From SpSt-333 sp964371615 (GTDB taxonomy: Bacteria; Bacteroidota; Ignavibacteria; UBA10030; UBA8401): a DNA stretch of 64,000 bases. A model generated the notes under the pieces. That model made no database searches, was not told the DNA's origin, and saw nothing but the letters and a program-made list of their open reading frames with translations. The translations under genes were made by a program, and so were the position numbers. This document shows positions 8,134-15,928 of the stretch, piece after piece. The stretch covers positions 558,001-622,000 of the forward strand of contig CAYJMS010000003.1 in the NCBI GenBank assembly GCA_964371615.1, read 5' to 3'. The number at the start of each line of letters is the position of its first letter. Positions within the stretch are counted from its first letter, which is position 1.

Positions 8134-9249
8134 ATGAATACAATCAATAAAGAGTGGTACGCGATACACAATGCCGATACGATCGATACGCCGGCATTGA
8201 TCTTGTATAAGGACCGTATCGCACAGAATATTCTGAACGCAACACAGCAGGTCAAAAATGTCGATCTGCTCCGTCCGCATGTGAAGACAAACAAAAGCGC
8301 AGATGTCTGTACGATGATGATGGACGCCGGCGTCACGAAATACAAATGCGCCACCATTGCCGAAGCGGAAATGCTCGGGGAGATCGGCGCACCGGATGTG
8401 CTTGTTGCCTATCAGCCGGTGGGGCCGAAAATTTCCCGGTTGATCGGATTGGTCAGTCGTTACCCGCGCACACGATTTTCCTGTCTGGTCGATAATCAGA
8501 AATCTGCCGGGGAAATCGCCGCTGCGTGCCGCACCGCGGGAGTGTCGATCGGTCTGTATATTGACATTAATGTCGGACAGAACAGGACGGGGATTCTTCC
8601 GGAAAAAGCGCTTGCACTGTACGAATCGGTGCATGCAATTTCAGGAATTACTGTTACGGGACTGCATGCATACGACGGTCACATTACCGACAATGATATT
8701 GAGAAACGAAAAGCGGAATGCGAAAAGACATTTTCCGGAGTCTTTGAATTGCAAAAAAAGATTGCAGAGAAGTTCAAACGCATGTTGACTATCATCGCCG
8801 GAGGATCCCCCACGTTTCAGATCCACGCCCGGCGCGGAGATGTTGAGTGCTCTCCCGGCACGTTCGTTTTTTGGGATTGGAGTTACAAGAACGCGTATCC
8901 CGAGCAGCCGTTCGACTATGCGGCTCTGCTTGCAACGAGAATAGTCTCAATCGTCAGCAACACGAGGCTGTGTATTGACCTCGGCCATAAGTCCGTCGGA
9001 TCGGAAAATCCCCTGCCGCGCATTCATTTTCTGAACGCTCCGGAGTCGACGCCGGTCTCGCACAGCGAAGAACATATGGTATTAACGGTTCCCGACACAT
9101 CGAAATATGCACTCGGCGATCTGTTGTACGGCGTTCCGGATCATATTTGTCCCTCCGTTTCTATGTACGAACGGGCGGCTGTGGTTCACGATCATTTCAT
9201 CGCCGGTGAGTGGAAGATCACCGCGCGGGATAAGAAAATTTCAATTTAA
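8134..9249 (+). CDS. PLP-dependent D-threonine aldolase / D-serine dehydratase-like enzyme
   Basis: 371 residues. Alanine-racemase-type TIM barrel at the N-terminus with the PLP lysine K51 in RPHVKTNK, and a C-terminal beta domain carrying DHICPS (about residue 338), the His-x-Cys metal site typical of D-threonine aldolases and D-serine dehydratases. These cytoplasmic enzymes split D-beta-hydroxy-amino acids (to glycine plus aldehyde) or deaminate D-serine; sequence alone does not decide between them. HAYDGH near residue 178 is a family pocket motif. rlmD follows after 49 bases, perhaps cotranscribed, with no obvious functional link. Confidence 0.88.
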   Translation: MNTINKEWYAIHNADTIDTPALILYKDRIAQNILNATQQVKNVDLLRPHVKTNKSADVCTMMMDAGVTKYKCATIAEAEMLGEIGAPDVLVAYQPVGPKISRLIGLVSRYPRTRFSCLVDNQKSAGEIAAACRTAGVSIGLYIDINVGQNRTGILPEKALALYESVHAISGITVTGLHAYDGHITDNDIEKRKAECEKTFSGVFELQKKIAEKFKRMLTIIAGGSPTFQIHARRGDVECSPGTFVFWDWSYKNAYPEQPFDYAALLATRIVSIVSNTRLCIDLGHKSVGSENPLPRIHFLNAPESTPVSHSEEHMVLTVPDTSKYALGDLLYGVPDHICPSVSMYERAAVVHDHFIAGEWKITARDKKISI

Positions 9250-9298
9250 ATCACCATACAGTACCAACAGCAGAGAACGGAAAGAACGCAGAGCAATT

Positions 9299-10729
9299 AT
9301 GGAAGAAAATAAAGCACAGGCAAAACCGCAGTACGGGGACATTCTCGAACTGAAGATTGAATCAACCGGATTTGAAGGGAAGAGCATTGCACGGGTGGAA
9401 GGACTCGTCGTATTCGTGGAAGGAGCGGTGGAAGGGGATGTGGTGAAAGCGAAAGTCATGAAGACGAAAAAGAAGTTTGTCGAATCGAAAGTAGTGGAAG
9501 TAATCACCCCATCGGAAATGCGAACCACAGCGCGATGCACTTATTTCGGGACATGTGGCGGATGCAAGTGGCAGCATGTGGAGTATGCGTCGCAGCTTGC
9601 CTTTAAGCAGCAGCAGGTAGTCGATGCGATCGAACGGATCGGCGGAATGAAGGATGTGCCGGTGCTGCCGATTATCGGCAACGACGATCTGTATTACTAC
9701 CGCAACAAACTTGAGTTTTCGTTCAGCGAAAAGGCATGGCGCACGAACAACGATCCGGAAAGCACCGAGCAGGTACCGGCGTTGGCGCTCGGATTCCACG
9801 TGCCCCAGCGGTGGGATAAGGTACTCGACGTGCACGAATGCTTCCTGCAGTCCAAACTGAGCAATGGCATACTGAACGCCGTGCGTGAGTTTGCCCTGAC
9901 GAATCACATTCCCGCATTCTCTCCGGAAACCGAAAGCGGATACTTCCGCAATCTGGTGGTGCGCGAAGGGAAAAATACCGGCGATGTGATGGTGAATGTG
10001 GTGACGTTCGAAGATTCCCCCGAGACCATGACGAAATTGACCGCGGAACTGATTAAAAAATTCCCCGAGATTACCACGGTGATCAACAACGTCACGAAGA
10101 GAAAATCGCAGGTGGCGGTGGGAGAATACGAGATGGTGTATCACGGCGAAGGGATTATCCACGATAAGATCGGGAAACTGCTCTTTCAGGTTTCTGCCAA
10201 CTCGTTCTTCCAGACCAACACCAAGCAGGCGGAGCGGCTGTATTCCATCGCCAGGGAATTTGCCGACATCAAGAAGACCGATACGGTGTATGATTTGTAT
10301 TGCGGCACCGGATCGATCGCCCTGTTTGTTGCCGATGCGGCAAAGAAAGTGATCGGCATCGAACTGGTGGAGAGTTCCATTCTGAATGCGCGGATGAATG
10401 CCGAACTGAACACGATCGAGAACTGCGAGTTCATTGCCGGCGACCTAAAAGACCTACTGACGAAGGAGAACCAGTGGCGCGACGAGCACCCGAAACCGGA
10501 TGTGATCATCGTCGATCCCCCCCGCAGCGGCATGCATCCCAAAGCGGTGGAAGAACTGGGTGCGATGGGCGTTCCGACAATCGTCTATGTCAGCTGCAAT
10601 CCCGCCACGCTTGCGCGCGATGTGCAATTGCTTTCGACGTACGGCTACACGGTGGAGAAGGTGCAGCCGGTGGATATGTTTCCGCACACGTACCACATCG
10701 AATGTGTGGCGAAGGTGGTGAAAAAGTAA
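9299..10729 (+). CDS. rlmD: 23S rRNA (uracil-5-)-methyltransferase, RlmD/RumA type
   Basis: 476 residues from the ATG at 9299; the frame stays open upstream but that part overlaps the previous gene and has no homologous look. Domains: TRAM RNA-binding domain at about 10-70, a 4Fe-4S cluster with Cys80, Cys86, Cys89 (CTYFGTCGGCKWQH) and a later Cys, then a Rossmann methyltransferase with YDLYCGTGSIALF near residue 340, DPPRSGMHPKA, and the catalytic cysteine in YVSCNPATLARD. It uses S-adenosylmethionine to methylate a 23S rRNA uridine (U1939 in E. coli numbering). RlmCD- or TrmA-like specificity is possible. A strong hairpin terminator follows at 10752. Confidence 0.93.
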   Translation: MEENKAQAKPQYGDILELKIESTGFEGKSIARVEGLVVFVEGAVEGDVVKAKVMKTKKKFVESKVVEVITPSEMRTTARCTYFGTCGGCKWQHVEYASQLAFKQQQVVDAIERIGGMKDVPVLPIIGNDDLYYYRNKLEFSFSEKAWRTNNDPESTEQVPALALGFHVPQRWDKVLDVHECFLQSKLSNGILNAVREFALTNHIPAFSPETESGYFRNLVVREGKNTGDVMVNVVTFEDSPETMTKLTAELIKKFPEITTVINNVTKRKSQVAVGEYEMVYHGEGIIHDKIGKLLFQVSANSFFQTNTKQAERLYSIAREFADIKKTDTVYDLYCGTGSIALFVADAAKKVIGIELVESSILNARMNAELNTIENCEFIAGDLKDLLTKENQWRDEHPKPDVIIVDPPRSGMHPKAVEELGAMGVPTIVYVSCNPATLARDVQLLSTYGYTVEKVQPVDMFPHTYHIECVAKVVKK

Positions 10730-10751
10730 TACGCCGTTTCCTAAAAGGAAA

Positions 10752-10784
10752 AAATCCCCGGGATCTTACAGATCCCGGGGATTT
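10752..10784 (+). terminator. Hairpin after rlmD
   Basis: Perfect 14-bp stem AAATCCCCGGGATC / GATCCCGGGGATTT around a five-base loop, ending in T-rich sequence, 22 bases after the rlmD stop. Nearly the same stem recurs at 15406 and a relative at 23529. Confidence 0.85.
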
Positions 10785-10877
10785 GTATTGTAAGCGAAAT
10801 AAAAAGTTATTTTCCTATTTGAAATTTTATTCGGGAGTTTGTATAATCCACCATTCGATATATGGCCGAGGTGAACG

Positions 10878-11267
10878 ATGATCGATATAAAAAAATATCT
10901 GGAGTTCCATCTTTCGGATATCACGACGGTGGGTGACCTTGCCCGGCACCTGAAGGTCTCACCTGAAACATTGCGGAAGAACTTCCGCCGGACAGAAAGG
11001 ATATCGCTGGGACAGTATATCCTGAAATTAAAGGTGGAGGTAATGAAGGAATACCTGGTGATCGACGACGATCCCTGCAACTGGATCTGCGGAAGCCTCA
11101 ATTTACGGGAAGATACGGGGGCGAAATTGTTTAAGCGCTATACCGGCGAAACAATGAAGCAGTATCGCGACCGGCACCGCGAAAACGGGATCGGACCGAT
11201 GATTCAGAGTGATGAATTAAACACCGAAGCTATCAGCATTTCCAAACCCCCCGCAAAAAAGAAGTAA
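10878..11267 (+). CDS. Free-standing AraC-type HTH protein
   Basis: 129 residues. Residues about 12-105 match the two-helix-turn-helix AraC/XylS DNA-binding domain: DLARHLKVSPETLRKNFRR (first HTH), then ICGSLNLREDTGAKLFKRYTG and MKQYRDRHR (second HTH and final helix). No effector-binding domain is attached, so if it is a regulator it either acts constitutively or with a partner. The C-terminal tail (KPPAKKK) is basic. It sits alone, immediately upstream of the AT-rich peptide island; a regulatory link to that island is only positional. Confidence 0.85.
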   Translation: MIDIKKYLEFHLSDITTVGDLARHLKVSPETLRKNFRRTERISLGQYILKLKVEVMKEYLVIDDDPCNWICGSLNLREDTGAKLFKRYTGETMKQYRDRHRENGIGPMIQSDELNTEAISISKPPAKKK

Positions 11268-11279
11268 CCGCAATACCAG

Positions 11280-11329
11280 AATCGCCAACCAGAATTGCCA
11301 ACCAGAATTGCCAACCAGAATTGCCAACC
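11280..11329. repeat. 13-bp tandem repeat, about four copies
   Basis: Units AATYGCCAACCAG at 11280-11292, 11293-11305, 11306-11318 and a partial copy to 11329, directly after the AraC-type gene. The rest of 11268-11805 has no gene I can support; composition becomes markedly AT-rich near 11750. Confidence 0.9.
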
Positions 11330-11805
11330 TCTAAAGCCAATGTATTTTTGTTGACTAATTTGATCCCGTTTATTATTGTTGTCAGAAATAAATGCACCCC
11401 AAAAAGCAGTCGTCACAAATCCTCTCACCGTTCTTCGATATCTTGGTGGCGTAAATAAATCAAATAATATTCCGGGGTGATATGTATAACAAACACAGGA
11501 GCATGCGCTTATAGACGGCCGTCAGCAGCGGCCTACTCACACTCATGATCCCATAAAATAGCAAGTCCTTATTGACGGAAAACAGATCATCAACAAACGG
11601 CGGCAGGATTGTGACGGAAGCACGTTTTCCATAAATAATAAAATTCCTTGCTCACATGTCGGTCTGCCGACGGTGAAAGATGTATGTTCTGATTGGGCGC
11701 AGGATATATCATCGATTATCGAAGGCTCGATTCGACATAAGTGGGCGGGGAATTTTTTTTATTTCATTCTAAATTTGATCAATATATTAATAACAATACC
11801 CAAAT

Positions 11806-12369
11806 ATGAATGTAAATAAAAAAGCTTACACATTAATCGAGATACTATTATTTATGGCGATTCCTTTTTGTATCTATTTCTTTGTAAAAAATATACGTAA
11901 TGTTGAATCCCTTCAAATCGGCGAAATAATTCCATCTGTCATAGTAAATACTAGTGATGGTGAGGAGATAGCGATAAGTAATTTAATAAATAAACCGAGT
12001 ATCATTCTTTTTTTTTCAACTACCTGTCCCGCATGTAAAAACGTAATAAATATTATGAATTCGTCATTTCCCTATTATAATAACTCAATTGACTTAATAG
12101 CCATTTCATTAAGTGGCAAACAAGAGACGTTGGATTATATTTCATCAATGAACATACTATTTTCAGTTTACCTCGATTCAAATAAAAATGCACGATTCCA
12201 ATTTCGTATTCACACCGTTCCCACATTGTTTATTGTAAATGACAAAAAGCAATTAATAAAATACCAACCAGGCATTATTAGTGAGGAACATTTAATGGCA
12301 ATGTTAATGCATTTAAAGGCATCTCATTCTGATTCTACTGCCACACTGTTATGGACCGAAGAAGAATAA
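11806..12369 (+). CDS. Membrane-anchored thioredoxin-fold (TlpA-like) oxidoreductase
   Basis: 187 residues. One N-terminal membrane segment (about 9-27) then an extracytoplasmic thioredoxin-like domain with the redox pair C74-x-x-C77 in FFSTTCPACKN, preceded by the TlpA-type opening (SLQIGEIIPSVIVNTSDGEEIAISNL) and with the cis-proline at HTVPTLFIV near residue 143. It should reduce or form disulfides outside the cytoplasm. First gene of an AT-rich island; its end overlaps the C39 peptidase start by 19 bases, so the two are translationally linked. Together with the Cys-rich precursor at 13051 and the MauE-like protein at 14791 it suggests disulfide handling of a secreted peptide (inference). 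Confidence 0.88.
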   Translation: MNVNKKAYTLIEILLFMAIPFCIYFFVKNIRNVESLQIGEIIPSVIVNTSDGEEIAISNLINKPSIILFFSTTCPACKNVINIMNSSFPYYNNSIDLIAISLSGKQETLDYISSMNILFSVYLDSNKNARFQFRIHTVPTLFIVNDKKQLIKYQPGIISEEHLMAMLMHLKASHSDSTATLLWTEEE

Positions 12370-12881
12370 TAATAACAAGTATTACTTTATTTAGCGGCTC
12401 AATTATCCTTCACTTGTTATTACAACTGACAATCGCGAAAAATGAAATAACCGGTCTAAAAAAGAACGCACAATTCCTCGGAACGGATGGTGTTGTTATG
12501 CAAACGAAGCCAAACAATTGTGGATGTGCGGCCTTAAAAATGATTTTTGATTATTATAAGATACCATCAACACTTGACGAAATTGAAGAAAAAGTTCTTA
12601 TTAGCAAGAAAGGTTCGTCATTTTATACACTTAAAGAGTTGGCTGAAATAAAAGGATTAAACACTGAGGGATGGAAATTATCATTTGATGATTTTGTTAA
12701 TAATATACCATTTCCCTCCTTGCTATATGTAAATAACGAACATTTCATAATTGTTGATAGTGTTAAAAATGACGACGTGTTTATTCGTGATCCTGCTATT
12801 GGAAGGTTAAAATTGAAAATAAACATATTAATAAAATATTGGGAGGGTGAAACATTAGTGTTTCAAGATTATCCTAAATAG
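12351..12881 (+). CDS. Stand-alone membrane-anchored C39-family cysteine peptidase
   Basis: 176 residues. N-terminal basic residues and one hydrophobic segment (about 6-28) form a signal anchor; the remaining domain is a C39 peptidase: Q51 and catalytic C57 in QTKPNNCGCAALKMIFDYY, H132 in NEHFIIVDS, D148 in FIRDPAIG. C39 enzymes cut after Gly-Gly in leader peptides. Normally they are the N-terminal domain of a PCAT-type ABC exporter and face the cytoplasm; here no ABC parts exist in the cluster and the domain probably faces the periplasm. It overlaps the upstream thioredoxin-like gene, and a precursor with a double-glycine leader lies 170 bases downstream, an obvious candidate substrate. Confidence 0.87.
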   Translation: MDRRRIIITSITLFSGSIILHLLLQLTIAKNEITGLKKNAQFLGTDGVVMQTKPNNCGCAALKMIFDYYKIPSTLDEIEEKVLISKKGSSFYTLKELAEIKGLNTEGWKLSFDDFVNNIPFPSLLYVNNEHFIIVDSVKNDDVFIRDPAIGRLKLKINILIKYWEGETLVFQDYPK

Positions 12882-13050
12882 ACATATATATTTATGTGAT
12901 AAACCCCATTTGTTGGTCATATGATTGTAGATGAAGAGAAAGTACTCGGATGGCCCCCGAGCACAAACTCGGATTATACAACTATATGACGGGCCGCAGC
13001 AAACGGGTAATATAATACATTATAATCACTTTGCTAAAAAGGAGAATGCC

Positions 13051-13326
13051 ATGAGAAAAATATTGTCGATAACATTGGTGGTGTGTCTCATTCTTACAAT
13101 TGGGACATCTTCAGTAGCGTCAGTGCCCACACACACAAATAAAATTCACCCTGAACAGATGAAGTGTATCGTGGGAGGCGCTGTGGCGTTAGATTGTAAC
13201 TTAATTGCGAGTATCGCAGCGGGAGGTTGCGCAGGATATGGAGGTGGTTGGCTAACTTGTGCTATTGTAGGTGCGGCAGCGTATCTAGGCTGTGTTGCGG
13301 CAAACGCATTAACACCAGCCGATTAA
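13051..13326 (+). CDS. Candidate secreted peptide precursor: Sec signal plus double-glycine leader
   Basis: 91 residues from the ATG at 13051, chosen because AAAGGAG lies 6 bases upstream; the frame is open to 12931 but without a site. Residues 1-24 are a Sec-type signal (MRKILSITLVVCLILTIGTS). Residues 31-43, KIHPEQMKCIVGG, fit the double-glycine leader consensus (spaced hydrophobics, Glu, Gly-Gly). The remaining 48 residues are small and hydrophobic with many Ala/Gly and four cysteines (49, 60, 70, 81), like class II bacteriocin cores. The neighbours are a C39 peptidase and two redox membrane proteins. A bacteriocin or signalling peptide is the best guess; no related named family is recognised. 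Confidence 0.78.
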   Translation: MRKILSITLVVCLILTIGTSSVASVPTHTNKIHPEQMKCIVGGAVALDCNLIASIAAGGCAGYGGGWLTCAIVGAAAYLGCVAANALTPAD

Positions 13327-13420
13327 TGGGCCAATCAAATATATGTTTTTTATTTAAATATGGATCACTAAATAAGTGGGATTGGGGTGCAATAAATACC
13401 CCAATCCTTAAAATAATAGA

Positions 13421-13975
13421 ATGGAAAATAGTATGTTAAGTAAGTACATAATTTACCTTGGACTTATATTTATAAACATTTCATTTGCACAAATAGTACA
13501 CCCACCAAAATTATCTTTTGAGCAATTTGAGTGGGGATTTAGTATTAACCAAGTCCAAAATATCATTGGTAACAAACACCTTAAAGACATTAGCACAGAT
13601 GACAATCCGTATTTTAAAAAAGACAGTAAATCTATGTATTTAATGTATTTTGATACAGTTTACTCTGAAATTATTGGAGTCGGATTGGGATTTTTAAAGA
13701 CTAATGGGCTACTTAATTCGATTAGTGTAATATATCTAGGAGTCAATCCTGAAACCAAGCAACAATTTTCAAATATAGAAGACCGTCTTGATAAACTATC
13801 AAAAAATATTACAAACCACTATGGTGAACCGCAAACAGAAAAAAATGTTCCCCTTGTGGGGAAAATCAGTCAGTGGTCTAATTCTACTACAAGTATACAA
13901 TTATTAATAATGACTGGATTCGCAAAAATGTTGAGTATTAATTATAATCAGATTTCCGATAAATCGTCACCGTAG
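13421..13975 (+). CDS. Secreted protein of unknown function
   Basis: 184 residues; start at 13421 or at the ATG four codons later (MLSKYIIYLGLIFINISFAQ). A signal peptide with a cleavage site after SFAQ is clear. The mature part begins IVHPPKLSFEQFEWGFSINQVQNIIG, the kind of beginning seen in small periplasmic proteins where a short motif resembles the SmpA/DUF2845 pattern (a 'WG-s-x-x-V-x-x-hhG' element), but I cannot assign it. No cysteines in the mature part. It follows the peptide precursor by 94 bases in the same direction and AT-rich style, so it could be an immunity or accessory protein; that is a guess from position. Confidence 0.7.
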   Translation: MENSMLSKYIIYLGLIFINISFAQIVHPPKLSFEQFEWGFSINQVQNIIGNKHLKDISTDDNPYFKKDSKSMYLMYFDTVYSEIIGVGLGFLKTNGLLNSISVIYLGVNPETKQQFSNIEDRLDKLSKNITNHYGEPQTEKNVPLVGKISQWSNSTTSIQLLIMTGFAKMLSINYNQISDKSSP

Positions 13976-13993
13976 AACAATATTACGCATAAT

Positions 13994-14653
13994 ATGAACC
14001 AATTCAGGAACATGTATGCAATTATTTATCGCCCTTCAGTAGGATATTTATGGCTTATCGAGAAACCATCTTGGTTTATTACTGCGGGAACAATTACTTT
14101 AGCACAATTGTGTTTTGCACTAATCCCAATATATTTTAATCGAATGTATATACCTTTAGAAGTTAGAAATTATGGTATACCTCTTTTAATAATATCGCGT
14201 AACATTATCGATTGGTGTTATTCAGCCGTATTCATTCTACTCTGTAGCATACTTGTTTCAAAGAATGGTATTACCCCCTCATATAATTTGATTTTTATAA
14301 TGGTTGTTTATTCAAACGTCATTATTGCACTTGCAGAATCAACATCCTTACTACTTGGACTCTTGCTATGGTTGCAAGGAAAAATTGAAAATATAAGACC
14401 TATACAAATCGTGAATCTTGATACCATATTGGCTACACATTCGTTACCCGGCTATATTCAGTACATTGCGCATGAGATAACAATATTTAAAATCTGGTAT
14501 CTAGGTGTATTAACAATTGGAATATCGTCGGTTATACAATGTTCCCGAATAACTGCTCTTATCATTGGAATCATCTTGTGGTTTCAACATGTTGGAATTA
14601 AATCCACCTTCGAGGATCTATTAAGGAGCTATATTAAAGGCATTATATTATGA
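13994..14653 (+). CDS. Yip1-like integral membrane protein
   Basis: 219 residues with about five to six hydrophobic segments; the layout (short cytoplasmic N-terminus MNQFRNMYAIIYRPSVGYLWLIEKPSW, then grouped helices) is that of the Yip1/YIF1 domain family found in bacterial membrane proteins of unknown role. The LWLIEKPSW beginning before the first helix is the most family-like part. It starts 18 bases after the secreted unknown gene. In bacteriocin-type loci, membrane proteins of this size often give immunity or help export, but nothing in this sequence shows that directly. Confidence 0.68.
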   Translation: MNQFRNMYAIIYRPSVGYLWLIEKPSWFITAGTITLAQLCFALIPIYFNRMYIPLEVRNYGIPLLIISRNIIDWCYSAVFILLCSILVSKNGITPSYNLIFIMVVYSNVIIALAESTSLLLGLLLWLQGKIENIRPIQIVNLDTILATHSLPGYIQYIAHEITIFKIWYLGVLTIGISSVIQCSRITALIIGIILWFQHVGIKSTFEDLLRSYIKGIIL

Positions 14654-14790
14654 CTTCATAGTGTTAATGTAAATAAAACATTGTATCCCTTCGCATACAT
14701 TAGTTTCTACAATTACGTATCAGTAATCTCTTTAGGGTTATGTATAGATGTATACCGTAAAACTAATAAATCCGTACGAGTGAAGAGTCT

Positions 14791-15204
14791 ATGGTGGTAA
14801 TAAATGTGAAGATATATATACAAAAAGCGATTGGCATATTATTTATCTCTACAAGTATTTTAAAAATGTTATCATTTACACAATTTATGTTTGCAGTTCA
14901 TAATTTTAATTATATTCCGAAGGGGCTAATACTTCCATTATCAATACTCATAATAGCGGTGGAAATTATTGCTGGTATTGGATTACTTATTAATGGTTAT
15001 GTAAAAACATCATATTGGTTATTGATATGTTTACTTACTGTCTTTACTTTCGCAATAATATTCAACCTTCTTAACAACAATCTTGCAATTTGTGGTTGTT
15101 TTGGAGATTTATTTAAAGACACAATCAATTGGTGGAGCGTAGCAAGAAATGCTAGTTTAATAATAGTGATGATATTGATTGTTCATTCAGAAGGAAATAA
15201 TTAA
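14791..15204 (+). CDS. MauE/DoxX-like redox-associated membrane protein
   Basis: 137 residues, four membrane segments (about 10-28, 45-68, 75-95, 115-133) and the pair C101-x-C103 in NNLAICGCFGDLF, the hallmark of the MauE/DoxX-type family that supports disulfide formation, for example in methylamine dehydrogenase maturation, often next to TlpA-like proteins. The TlpA-like protein of this island is the probable partner. It could re-oxidise or reduce cysteines of the precursor peptide in the periplasm (inference). Its TAA stop shares one base with the start of the following small ORF (TAATG). Confidence 0.78.
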   Translation: MVVINVKIYIQKAIGILFISTSILKMLSFTQFMFAVHNFNYIPKGLILPLSILIIAVEIIAGIGLLINGYVKTSYWLLICLLTVFTFAIIFNLLNNNLAICGCFGDLFKDTINWWSVARNASLIIVMILIVHSEGNN

Positions 15205-15398
15205 TGCTTACAGTGATGAAAAATATATTATCTCCATTAATTATTATTACAATTTCTAATTGTACAATCATTCTCAAAAGGTTTCTAATCACCAGTGGAA
15301 TTATATTTAACGTCAGATTCACTGCAAGTATTTACGATAAACGGTACGAATATTTAAAAAACAATTTCGTTCAAACTAATTTGAATATAGTATTTTGA
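15204..15398 (+). CDS. Small putative lipoprotein, possibly a truncated gene
   Basis: 64 residues starting at an ATG that overlaps the MauE-like stop (TAATG). MKNILSPLIIITISNC near the beginning looks like a lipoprotein signal with a Cys at its end. The rest (LKRFLITSGIIFNVRF...YEYLKNN) matches nothing I know and ends abruptly just before a terminator, so it may be the broken beginning of a longer secreted protein. The coupling suggests it is, or was, translated. Confidence 0.45.
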   Translation: MLTVMKNILSPLIIITISNCTIILKRFLITSGIIFNVRFTASIYDKRYEYLKNNFVQTNLNIVF

Positions 15399-15405
15399 AT
15401 AATTC

Positions 15406-15438
15406 AAATCCCCGGGATCTTTTATATCCCGGGGATTT
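15406..15438 (+). terminator. Hairpin ending the AT-rich island
   Basis: 13-bp stem AAATCCCCGGGAT / ATCCCGGGGATTT with a seven-base loop and a T-run, shared by the end of the plus-strand island and the convergent gene at 15461. Almost identical to the hairpin at 10752. Confidence 0.85.
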
Positions 15439-15460
15439 TAAATATCCGGAGTGATTTACA

Positions 15461-15886
15461 TTAATCCTGTTGTTTGCTTTTTGCCGCTTTTTGCATCAGT
15501 TCGCCCCACCATGCGCCTGCAACCGCAAGGATGCCGATCATAGCGAGGGAGACCAGCAGAATAAAATATGATTGTGTTGTCGAATGAATCGCGCCATTAA
15601 AGCGTAATTGGACCGCAAAAAACCATATCACCATTAGTATGACGGCGGCAACAGTCGGTTCTTTTATAGTTACCCCCGAAGACATATATCCTGCCACCGC
15701 AGAAATGATAAACATCCCGGCCAAAGACCAAATACCCATAAAAAGCGTGGAGATACCGGTAATCGGCATGCCGTTGAGTATCCCACCCGGCATTAATGAG
15801 AGTGGGAGGAAGTACAAAAAAAGATACATTGTAAGAGAAATCAATACCCATGTCCATTGAAATCGCTTCCCGATCGATGCATCCAT
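15461..15886 (-). CDS. Four-helix membrane protein of unknown function
   Basis: 141 residues with four hydrophobic segments (about 12-34, 46-66, 75-95, 108-127) and short polar ends; the N-terminus MDASIGKRFQWTWVLIS is positively charged and the C-terminus ends in KAAKSKQQD. I do not recognise the family. A truncated second copy of its N-terminus with an intact ribosome site lies at 16771-16860, and each copy is followed upstream by a YwqK-type lipoprotein gene, so the gene pair was duplicated together. Confidence 0.75.
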   Translation of the reverse strand: MDASIGKRFQWTWVLISLTMYLFLYFLPLSLMPGGILNGMPITGISTLFMGIWSLAGMFIISAVAGYMSSGVTIKEPTVAAVILMVIWFFAVQLRFNGAIHSTTQSYFILLVSLAMIGILAVAGAWWGELMQKAAKSKQQD

Positions 15887-15928
15887 GGTTTTAACTCCTA
15901 ATGGTTATAGAGACAGAGAATATTACGA

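Noticed and set aside
9107..9298. Earlier start for rlmD
   Set aside because: It overlaps the D-threonine-aldolase-like gene out of frame and adds 64 residues before the TRAM domain that no relative would have.
11461..11760. Remnant of a transposase or integrase before the peptide island
   Set aside because: No readable frame with recognisable motifs in any direction; composition change alone is not enough.
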